A stretch of DNA of 9,601 nt, taken from contig CALBYC010000034.1 in the NCBI GenBank assembly GCA_937890135.1, positions 1-9,601 on the forward strand. Reading direction: 5' to 3'. The notes below the pieces were generated by a model that did no database searches, was not told the origin of the DNA, and was given only the letters and a program-made list of their open reading frames with translations. Position 1 is the first letter of the stretch, and the number at the start of each line of letters is the position of its first letter. Of the stretch, positions 1 to 6,118 are shown one piece after another. Source of the stretch: an uncultured Parabacteroides sp. (lineage in GTDB: Bacteria > Bacteroidota > Bacteroidia > Bacteroidales > Tannerellaceae). The position numbers were made by a program, and so were the translations under genes.

Positions 1-45
1 CTAAGGTAGTGGTTAAATAAGTAGTTTGTTGGTAAACTAAATAAG

Positions 46-92
46 AAAGAGTTCTTGCTGCCGTCGCTTTCGGCAGTCAAGAACTCTTTTTT
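46..92 (+). terminator. Strong intrinsic terminator of an upstream gene
   Basis: Bases 46-57 and 78-89 are perfect reverse complements (12 bp). The stem continues with 58-63 pairing to 71-76, one bulged T at 77, and a 7-base loop at 64-70. A run of six T (87-92) closes the 3' side. The shape fits a rho-independent terminator reading on the + strand. The complementary strand also ends in a T-rich stretch, so it may work in both directions. It implies that a + strand gene ends just left of or at the window edge. Confidence 0.9.
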
Positions 93-129
93 CATATTCA
101 TTTCGAGAGAAGCGACAGTTCATAATGGC

Positions 130-164
130 AGCCCCGCCCGTCCCGTGAGGATGGACGGGGCTTT
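130..164 (+). terminator. Second GC-rich hairpin, possible weak terminator
   Basis: Bases 130-135 can pair with 157-162, and 140-143 with 153-156, leaving a small bulge at 136-139. An alternative register pairs 137-143 with 153-159. The hairpin is very GC-rich but is followed only by TTTGTCGTT, so the T-tract is poor. It could be a back-up terminator, an RNA-stabilising hairpin, or a 3' relic of a lost gene. No coding sequence lies between it and the first terminator. Confidence 0.35.
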
Positions 165-218
165 GTCGTTACTCCAAATAATTTGCCAACGGCAGTAGCA
201 TTTCCGAAGATAAAATCG

Positions 219-226
219 TACATTTG
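219..226 (+). promoter_or_regulatory. Bacteroidetes -7 promoter box (TACATTTG)
   Basis: TACATTTG matches the Bacteroidetes primary sigma -7 consensus TAnnTTTG exactly. It lies 22 bases before the ATG at 249, which would give a leader of roughly 15 bases. No clear TTTG is seen at the expected -33 distance. The placement argues that the alternative in-frame TTG at 183 is not the start of the downstream gene, because it lies upstream of the promoter. Confidence 0.6.
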
Positions 227-248
227 TCTGCAAACAAACAGAAACAAG

Positions 249-905
249 ATGAGAAAGAAACACATGAACCTGCTGCCGCTTTTCCTGCTTATGGTGTCGT
301 TCGCCCTCGTTTCTTGTGGCGGCAAACGCGGAGAATTGAAAAAGATATGGTATGACGGCAGTTACAACCGGGACTTCAACGACCTGAACGACGTCCACCT
401 TGCCATGGCCCGGAAATTAGGCATCGACCCCATATCCACACGAGAAGATATCGGCCATGCGTCGAAAAAGATGGAAGAGATCGAAACCAACAAATACTAT
501 GAAGTGGAAGATTTGACCCATTCGATTCCTTTCCTGGTTTCTGATGCGGCGGACCTCCTTGAAGACATCGGGAAAAATTTCCAAGATTCCCTCCGTAACC
601 TGAATGCTCCGATTTACCGTTTGAAGGTGACCAGCGTGACACGTACCGTGGCGGATGTCGGCAAATTGCGGAAACGTAACGGCAACTCTTCTAAAAACTC
701 CGCCCACCAATACGGGACGACTTTCGACGTTTCGTGGGTACGGTATACGAAAATGGATGAGAAAGATACCCTGAACATAGACAAGGAGCAGCTCAAAATG
801 GTACTCGCCATGGTATTGCGGGATTTGAAAAGGGAAGAACGTTGCTATGTGAAGCACGAGCGCAAGCAAGGTTGCTTCCATATCACCGTCCGAAAGAGCG
901 AGTGA
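249..905 (+). CDS. Lipoprotein with M15-type metallopeptidase-like motif (DUF5715-like)
   Basis: A protein of 218 residues. Seen: residues 1-22 form a lipoprotein signal (basic MRKKH, hydrophobic core, LVSC lipobox), with Cys23 followed by GGK, so it should be a lipid-anchored envelope protein. Residues 151-160 read SAHQYGTTFD, an exact fit to the SxHxxGxxxD zinc-site pattern of M15 D-Ala-D-Ala carboxypeptidases. They are preceded by an SVTRT segment (129-133) at the place of the 'GYRT' segment of that fold, and followed by a C-terminal CFHITV (209-214) that could give the third ligand, His211. Inference: a peptidoglycan-directed metallopeptidase or a derived relative. The resemblance to the Bacteroidetes family DUF5715 is from memory. 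ATG 249 was chosen because the promoter box lies between it and the upstream TTG; ATG 264 is also possible. It is probably monocistronic: a 113-base gap with its own promoter box separates it from the next gene. Confidence 0.8.
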   Translation: MRKKHMNLLPLFLLMVSFALVSCGGKRGELKKIWYDGSYNRDFNDLNDVHLAMARKLGIDPISTREDIGHASKKMEEIETNKYYEVEDLTHSIPFLVSDAADLLEDIGKNFQDSLRNLNAPIYRLKVTSVTRTVADVGKLRKRNGNSSKNSAHQYGTTFDVSWVRYTKMDEKDTLNIDKEQLKMVLAMVLRDLKREERCYVKHERKQGCFHITVRKSE

Positions 906-983
906 AAATGCTCCGTGCTCTCGTTTATAAGCCGCGATTAAAATAAAAATCGTAGGATTCGCAAGCTAATGATAAAAGTTTAT

Positions 984-991
984 TATATTTG
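984..991 (+). promoter_or_regulatory. Bacteroidetes -7 promoter box (TATATTTG)
   Basis: TATATTTG is an exact TAnnTTTG match 27 bases upstream of the ATG at 1019. A loose -33 candidate, TTCG at 958-961, sits about 22 bases before it. This is the last convincing promoter box seen before the run of five closely packed genes ending at 7390, so it may drive the whole cluster. Confidence 0.6.
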
Positions 992-1018
992 CCGAATATT
1001 CGTAATAATACAAGAAAA

Positions 1019-1495
1019 ATGCCGATGAAGAAAATAGTAGGACTCTTATTTATATTGATTGCTTTCGCCTCTTGCGAAGGCCCGATGGGACCGGAAGGAC
1101 CGGAAGGCCCGCAGGGACCTGCCGGAAGTGGCAGTTCCGTGGTTGAAGGATGGCGCAATGTCACGATGACTGTCAAAAGCAATGACTGGAAGCTGATACA
1201 GGATGCTGATGGCAATTCTATTTATATGTATGAGTTCGAATGGCAAGAGTTGACGGAAAACGTGTACGAGAACGGAATCGTGTTAGGGCACCTTTACACA
1301 AGAGTCGGCGATGTCGACACCTTGACCCCGCTGCCCTACGTGCTTCATCGTAAGGACAGTGAAGGCAACACGTGGACGGAGACATACACATACGACTATA
1401 ATCCCGGCTATGTGGCTTTTTATGCCACTTACAGCGATTTTTACGTGGACGAAAAACCGCAGGATATGACGTTCCGGGTGTCTATACTCTGGTAA
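1019..1495 (+). CDS. Small lipoprotein with collagen-like Gly-X-Y stalk
   Basis: A protein of 158 residues if it starts at 1019, or 156 from the in-frame ATG at 1025, which gives the more classical MKK lipoprotein start. Seen: a signal with a hydrophobic core and an FASC lipobox. Immediately after Cys and one Glu come about six Gly-X-Y triplets (GPM GPE GPE GPQ GPA GSG), then a domain of about 120 residues rich in Tyr, Trp, Thr and Asp with predicted beta character. Known: Gly-Pro-X repeats can form collagen-type triple helices in bacterial surface proteins. Inference: a short trimerising or spacer stalk lifts a small beta-rich domain off the membrane. I do not recognise the C-terminal domain and assign no function. 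The stop is 13 bases from the cysE start, so the two are probably co-transcribed. Confidence 0.85.
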   Translation: MPMKKIVGLLFILIAFASCEGPMGPEGPEGPQGPAGSGSSVVEGWRNVTMTVKSNDWKLIQDADGNSIYMYEFEWQELTENVYENGIVLGHLYTRVGDVDTLTPLPYVLHRKDSEGNTWTETYTYDYNPGYVAFYATYSDFYVDEKPQDMTFRVSILW

Positions 1496-1508
1496 TTGTT
1501 TAACCCAA

Positions 1509-2408
1509 ATGGAAACGCCTTCCGCAGAAAGTCTGTTAAGCCAAACCGTTAGCCGATTAGCTGACGAATCTTCTTATCAACAACTGTTCCATAGTTGCCG
1601 GGACGAGGAAGCATTGCCTTCCGCCCGTGTCCTTCAACAGATTGTCGACGTTTGCCGTGCCATCCTTTTCCCTGGTTACTATGGCAATGAACGGATTAAC
1701 CGGCAGACTATCAAGTACCATATCGGTGTCATGGTGGAGACTTTGCACAAGCTTCTGACGAAAGAAATCCAAGCAGGAATCTGCTTTTCCAACCAACGGC
1801 GTGGAATCGGTCCGGATGTTGCCGTTTCATTGTCCGAACAATTCATCTCCCATCTTCCGGAATTACGCGAACTGCTGGCGACAGATGCCGAAGCGACTTA
1901 CAACGGTGACCCGGCTGCCCAGAATATAGGGGAAGTGATTTTTTGTTACCCGGGTTTCCGCGCAATCTGCAATTACCGGATTGCCCATCAACTCTATCTT
2001 CTGAAGGTGCCATATATCCCGCGCATCATCACGGAACAAGCCCATTCCGAAACCGGAATAGATATCCATCCTGGAGCTAAGATAGGGCATCATTTTTCAA
2101 TAGACCATGGGACGGGAACCGTGATCGGGGAAACCAGCGTCATCGGGGATTATGTCCGGATATTCCAAGGAGTCAGCTTAGCGGGAGCCAAGCTCCCCCC
2201 TGATGAAAACGGCAATGCCATCCGGGGCGTCGCCCGCCATCCCGTCATAGGCAACCATGTGACCATATATTCCAATTCGACATTGATCGGGCCTATCCGA
2301 GTCGGGGACGGGGCGACTATCTGCGGCAATGTTTGGTTGACGCACGACGTGCCCGCAGGCGAGACCGTCCACCAATACAATGCAGAAAACGAAAATACAA
2401 TCATATAA
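1509..2408 (+). CDS. cysE: Serine O-acetyltransferase
   Basis: Makes O-acetylserine from L-serine and acetyl-CoA, the first step of cysteine synthesis in the cytoplasm. The protein has 299 residues, the long form with an alpha-helical N-terminal half (about 1-145). The C-terminal left-handed beta-helix holds hexapeptide repeats (about 180-285). IDIHPGAKIG (184-193) carries Asp185, and DHGTG (199-203) carries His200, at the places of the E. coli CysE catalytic Asp143/His158 pair. RHP (243-245) carries His244, equivalent to the conserved active-site His193. Between QGVSL and RHP is an insert of roughly ten residues (about 226-240) compared with E. coli CysE, as I recall for the EpsC-like form of Bacteroidetes. 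The chain ends in Ile-Ile; a C-terminal Ile is the residue that docks into O-acetylserine sulfhydrylase in the cysteine synthase complex. No cysK gene is in the window. The next gene follows after 21 bases. Confidence 0.93.
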   Translation: METPSAESLLSQTVSRLADESSYQQLFHSCRDEEALPSARVLQQIVDVCRAILFPGYYGNERINRQTIKYHIGVMVETLHKLLTKEIQAGICFSNQRRGIGPDVAVSLSEQFISHLPELRELLATDAEATYNGDPAAQNIGEVIFCYPGFRAICNYRIAHQLYLLKVPYIPRIITEQAHSETGIDIHPGAKIGHHFSIDHGTGTVIGETSVIGDYVRIFQGVSLAGAKLPPDENGNAIRGVARHPVIGNHVTIYSNSTLIGPIRVGDGATICGNVWLTHDVPAGETVHQYNAENENTII

Positions 2409-2429
2409 ATATAGTAGATACAAAAAACA

Positions 2430-3902
2430 ATGGAAGAGACATTTGAAATGGTGGCCAAGACCCTTTACGGCTTAGAGGACGTTTTGGCAGGTGAATTGAA
2501 AGCTTTAGGTGCCAACGATTTGCAGGTAGGCCGCCGAATGGTTTCCTTTACTGGTGACAAAGAATTGTTGTACAAGGCAAACTTCTGTTGTCGAACCGCA
2601 TTGCGTATATTAAAACCGATTTACCACTTCAAGGCAAAAGATGCCGACACGGTATACAAAGAGGTGAAAAAAGTGGAATGGGAAAATTACCTGACGTTAG
2701 AAACAACTTTTGCGATTGATTCAGTCATCTATTCCGAGGATTTTAATCATTCCAAGTTCGTGGCTTATCGGACCAAGGATGCCATTGTGGATTATTTCAT
2801 TGACAAGTTCCATAAGCGTCCGTCCGTACGTGTCAACAACCCGGATTTGTACATCAACATACATATTTCTCATAACGACTGCACGTTGTCTATCGACAGT
2901 TCCGGGGAAAGCTTGCATAAAAGGGGTTACCGCGTCGAACAGACGGAAGCTCCATTGAATGAAGTTTTGGCTGCCGGCATGATTATGTTGACCGGTTGGA
3001 AGGGGGATTCCAATTTCGTGGATCCGATGTGTGGCTCCGGGACGCTGCTGATTGAAGCGGCCATGCTGGCCTGCAATATCGCCCCCGGCGTTTACCGTAA
3101 AGAATTCGCTTTCCAAAAATGGATTGATTATGACGAGGAGATGTTCGACCGCATTTATAACGATGATAGCCAAGAAAGGGAGTTCAAATTCAAATGTTAC
3201 GGTTCGGATATTTCACAGCAGGCCATTGACATTGCCCGCGATAATATCCGGAGCGCCGGTTTGATGAAATATATTGAGCTGCAGACCAAACCGTTCCAGC
3301 AATATACGGAAGCCCCTCAACCTGGTATCTTGGTGACCAACCCTCCATATGGCGAGCGCATTACCAGCCGCGACTTGCTTGGCTTGTATAATATGATTGG
3401 AGAACGTTTGAAGCATGTCTTCATGGGCTATAGTGCTTGGATTCTTAGCTATAAGGATGAATGTTTTGAGAAGATCGGGTTAGCCCCATCTGAACGTATC
3501 AAACTGATGAATGGCTCGTTGGAATGTGAGTACCGCAAGTATGAGATGTTTGAAGGGAAAAAGAAAGACTTCAAAGCCTCTTTGGCGGAAGAGGACAGAG
3601 GCCCTCGCAGGGAGGCCCCCCGCAGGGAACGTGACCCGCGAGATAAAAACACCAATATGCGCAAGTTCCAAAAGAGTGACCGCCCCGAACGTCGTTTTGC
3701 GGCTGCCCACCGTGATGAGGATGACCAATACCAAGACCGATATCCCGAGAAGCGTCCCGCCAAGATGCGTTACCGTGATAATGATGACCGCAAGCGTTTT
3801 GATCGCGATGACCGCAAACGCTTTGACCGTGATGACCGCAAGCGTTTTGATCGCAAATCCTCCTTTGGCAACAAAAAGAAAGGACGTTCTTATGGTGATT
3901 AG
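2430..3902 (+). CDS. THUMP-domain 23S rRNA guanine-N2 methyltransferase (RlmL N-terminal-like)
   Basis: A protein of 490 residues. Layout: a ferredoxin-like start plus THUMP RNA-binding domain (about 1-160), then a Rossmann methyltransferase domain (about 170-375). The latter has the SAM-binding motif I DPMCGSG (198-204), a YGSD acidic motif (257-260) and catalytic NPPYGER (304-310). The NPPY motif marks transfer to an exocyclic amino group. In E. coli the same architecture is the N-terminal half of RlmL, which makes m2G2445 in 23S rRNA; the C-terminal RlmK half (m7G2069) is absent here. Residues about 380-490 are an extra, low-complexity tail rich in Arg, Asp and Lys, including three DDRKRFDR repeats (452-475) and ending KKKGRSYGD. 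It is probably disordered and RNA-binding. Older annotation calls such proteins N6-adenine DNA methylases, but the THUMP domain argues for RNA. The stop overlaps the next gene by 11 bases. Confidence 0.88.
   Translation: MEETFEMVAKTLYGLEDVLAGELKALGANDLQVGRRMVSFTGDKELLYKANFCCRTALRILKPIYHFKAKDADTVYKEVKKVEWENYLTLETTFAIDSVIYSEDFNHSKFVAYRTKDAIVDYFIDKFHKRPSVRVNNPDLYINIHISHNDCTLSIDSSGESLHKRGYRVEQTEAPLNEVLAAGMIMLTGWKGDSNFVDPMCGSGTLLIEAAMLACNIAPGVYRKEFAFQKWIDYDEEMFDRIYNDDSQEREFKFKCYGSDISQQAIDIARDNIRSAGLMKYIELQTKPFQQYTEAPQPGILVTNPPYGERITSRDLLGLYNMIGERLKHVFMGYSAWILSYKDECFEKIGLAPSERIKLMNGSLECEYRKYEMFEGKKKDFKASLAEEDRGPRREAPRRERDPRDKNTNMRKFQKSDRPERRFAAAHRDEDDQYQDRYPEKRPAKMRYRDNDDRKRFDRDDRKRFDRDDRKRFDRKSSFGNKKKGRSYGD
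3783..3854 (+). repeat. Three tandem in-frame 24-base repeats in the methyltransferase tail
   Basis: Units at 3783-3806, 3807-3830 and 3831-3854 each encode DDRKRFDR. Units 1 and 3 are identical in DNA; unit 2 differs at four positions, all synonymous third-codon changes. The length is a multiple of three and the array is fully coding, so copy-number change would lengthen or shorten the charged tail without a frameshift. Confidence 0.95.
3879..3884 (+). promoter_or_regulatory. Ribosome binding site for the S9B peptidase gene
   Basis: AAAGGA lies 7 bases before the ATG at 3892, inside the 3' end of the methyltransferase gene. It supports 3892 as the start rather than the open frame that runs further upstream inside the methyltransferase gene. 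Shine-Dalgarno-like sites are uncommon before the other genes here, whose leaders are simply A-rich. Confidence 0.55.
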
Positions 3903-6084
3903 GTCTTTTTTGATTGCGATGCTGTTATTTCCTTTCTCATTGATGGCGCAGGATAAAGAGTTGACGTTGCAGGATTTGATTCCCGGGGGAAAGAATTATT
4001 CCAAATTCGTTCCCAAAAATCTGCCTCAGTTGCAATGGAACGGCGATTCGTACTTGTATGTGCGAGGTGACAGCTTGATGGTTGCTGCCATGCCGAAGAA
4101 AAAACGTTCGGTCGCCCTGACAAAGGCTACGCTGAATGAGGCTTTGAAAAACGCAAATTTGAAAACCGTTGGGCGTTTGCCGCGTTTCGAGATTCCGTTC
4201 CCGGGTGAACCAGTTGTGGCTTTCCATGCCGGAGGGCATCGCATCCATTTCAATTACGAAACCAAACAAGTGGCGGCGGATTATGTTTTGAATGCAGATT
4301 GGGAAAATCAGGATTTTTGTGCCGCCAACCGGTGCATCGCTTTCACGGAAGGGAACAACCTGAAGATATTGACTGCCGGCAATGAGCAGAAGGTGGTGAC
4401 AAATGAAACGGCGGAAGGTGTAGTTTGTGGCAAATCAGTCCATCAAAATGAGTTCGGCATCCACAAAGGGACGTTTTGGTCGCCGAAAGGAACAGCTTTG
4501 GCATTTTACCGCATGGATGAAAGCATGGTCACGGATTATCCGTTTGTTGACATCAGCGCCAGGGTAGCCAAAGCAAAACCCCATAAATACCCGATGGCTG
4601 GCATGAAAAGCCATCATGTGACAGTCGGTGTTTATAACCTTGAAAAAGGAACGACCGTCTGGTTGAATACCGGACTGCCAAAAGAGAAATATTTAACGAA
4701 CATATCTTGGAGCCCAGACGAACAGCATATTTACATTGCTGAACTGAATCGGGATCAGAATGAGATGAACTTGGTATGTTATTCTGCTCTCACCGGAAAG
4801 AAAGAAGCACTCCTTTTCACGGAAAAAGATGGTAAATATGTGGAACCGCAACATCCGCTCTTGTTTTTGCCCAATCATCCTGACCGATTCGTCTGGCAGA
4901 GCGAAAGAGATGGTTTCAACCACCTTTATCTTTACAATACAAAAGGCGAATTGCTGAAACAGCTGACGAAGGGGGAATGGGTCGTCCTGTCCGTCAATGG
5001 ATTTGACGCGAAAGGTGAAAACTTGTTTTATACTTCCACCCAAACGCATCCCGTTAGTTCTTTTAAGCCGTCTCCCTTGTGTGTGACCAATTGGAAATTA
5101 GATATGAAGAGGGGGGTGTCCGTCTGCCTGAATAGCCGCGCGGTGATAGGCAACGGGGTTCATAACGCCTTGGTAAGCCAATCCGGGAAATATTTTTTGG
5201 ACTGTTATTCTTCTTGGAGCATACCCAGAGTAATCGACTTGGTGGAGACGGGTAAAGGGGAAATTCAGGAAAACCTGTTAGCTGCCAAGAATCCGTATGA
5301 GGGATACGACATGCCTGAAGTGGAAAGAGGAACAATCAAAGCCGCTGATGGTGTGACTGACTTGAACTATTTCCTGGTAAAACCATTGAACATGGATGAG
5401 TCGAAGAAATATCCGACCATCGTCTATGTCTATGGAGGTCCCCATGCCCAATTGGTGACAGGAGGCTGGATGGGCGGCGTAAGCGGCTGGGACATATACA
5501 TGGCACGGAGAGGTTATGTCATCTTTACGGTAGACGGAAGGGGCTCGGCCAATCGGGGACATGCCTTTGAAAGTGTCATTCACCGTAATTTAGGAGTCAA
5601 CGAAATGGCAGACCAAGTGAAAGGGGTGGAGTTCTTGAAAAGCAAGCCCTATGTCGATAGCGAGCGCATCGGTGTGCATGGTTGGAGCTTCGGGGGATTC
5701 ATGACGACAAATTTGATGTGTTCCTATCCGGATTTGTTCAAAGTCGGGGTGGCCGGCGGACCTGTCATTGACTGGAGCAATTATGAGATCATGTATGGCG
5801 AACGTTATATGGATCGCCCGCAAGACAATGCGGAAGGCTATAAAGATTCCAACTTGAAGCTAAAGGCCAAGAATCTGAAAGGACATTTGTTGTTGATCCA
5901 TGGCGACATGGATCCTGTCGTGGTTTGGCAGCATAGCTTGGGCTTCCTGAAAGCGTGCGTGGATGCGAATACTTATCCCGACTATTTCGTTTATCCAGGA
6001 CATCTGCATAACGTCATAGGCAAAGACCGCCCACATTTGCACGAGAAGATAACGCGCTATTTCGATGACTATTTGAAAAGATAA
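3892..6084 (+). CDS. Secreted S9B prolyl peptidase (dipeptidyl peptidase IV / prolyl tripeptidyl peptidase type)
   Basis: A protein of 730 residues. Residues 1-19 form a Sec signal peptide (MVIRS, hydrophobic core, SLMA before Gln20), so it acts in the periplasm or outside the cell. A DPP-IV N-terminal beta-propeller (about 60-470) is followed by an alpha/beta-hydrolase domain (about 490-730). The catalytic triad is Ser599 in GWSFGG, Asp674 in HGDMDP and His706 in HLHNV; the 75- and 32-residue spacings match the family. Tyr631 and Tyr635 in the NYEIMYGERYM segment match the DPP-IV Tyr662/Tyr666 pair. Odd points: the dipeptide-binding double Glu of DPP-IV appears as QNE (185-187), Glu632 stands where human DPP-IV has Asp663, and Val676 replaces Asn710. 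These features lean towards a prolyl tripeptidyl peptidase-like subgroup. Role: trimming peptides after Pro for amino-acid supply. It overlaps the preceding gene by 11 bases, and purD follows after 34. Confidence 0.9.
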   Translation: MVIRSFLIAMLLFPFSLMAQDKELTLQDLIPGGKNYSKFVPKNLPQLQWNGDSYLYVRGDSLMVAAMPKKKRSVALTKATLNEALKNANLKTVGRLPRFEIPFPGEPVVAFHAGGHRIHFNYETKQVAADYVLNADWENQDFCAANRCIAFTEGNNLKILTAGNEQKVVTNETAEGVVCGKSVHQNEFGIHKGTFWSPKGTALAFYRMDESMVTDYPFVDISARVAKAKPHKYPMAGMKSHHVTVGVYNLEKGTTVWLNTGLPKEKYLTNISWSPDEQHIYIAELNRDQNEMNLVCYSALTGKKEALLFTEKDGKYVEPQHPLLFLPNHPDRFVWQSERDGFNHLYLYNTKGELLKQLTKGEWVVLSVNGFDAKGENLFYTSTQTHPVSSFKPSPLCVTNWKLDMKRGVSVCLNSRAVIGNGVHNALVSQSGKYFLDCYSSWSIPRVIDLVETGKGEIQENLLAAKNPYEGYDMPEVERGTIKAADGVTDLNYFLVKPLNMDESKKYPTIVYVYGGPHAQLVTGGWMGGVSGWDIYMARRGYVIFTVDGRGSANRGHAFESVIHRNLGVNEMADQVKGVEFLKSKPYVDSERIGVHGWSFGGFMTTNLMCSYPDLFKVGVAGGPVIDWSNYEIMYGERYMDRPQDNAEGYKDSNLKLKAKNLKGHLLLIHGDMDPVVVWQHSLGFLKACVDANTYPDYFVYPGHLHNVIGKDRPHLHEKITRYFDDYLKR

Positions 6085-6118
6085 ATATCAAGCTAAATTA
6101 AAACATAACATATAAGAA

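Noticed and set aside
1..20. Possible C-terminal codons of an upstream gene ending TAA at 18-20
   Set aside because: All three + frames reach a stop within 20 bases (2-4, 7-9, 18-20), so the true frame and identity cannot be told.
183..248. Upstream extension of the first lipoprotein from TTG 183
   Set aside because: It would place the promoter box inside the gene and bury the lipoprotein signal; ATG 249 gives a normal signal.
417..881. Minus-strand open frame of 154 codons
   Set aside because: Lies wholly opposite the lipoprotein gene, has no recognisable domain, and is explained as a shadow of the coding strand.
930..955. Short inverted repeat around CGATT/AATCG after the first lipoprotein gene
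   Set aside because: Only a 5 bp stem of low GC without a T-tract; too weak to call a terminator.
3783..3854. Tandem repeats as a CRISPR-like array
   Set aside because: There are no spacers, the units are head-to-tail, and they are in frame with only synonymous changes, so it is a protein repeat.
3511..3891. Extension of the S9B peptidase frame upstream into the methyltransferase gene
   Set aside because: The extension is out-of-frame reading of the Arg-rich tail; the signal peptide and ribosome site mark 3892 as the start.
2430..3902. DNA adenine methyltransferase of a restriction-modification system
   Set aside because: The NPPY motif alone would allow it, but the N-terminal THUMP domain and overall order match RNA methyltransferases, and no restriction gene is near.
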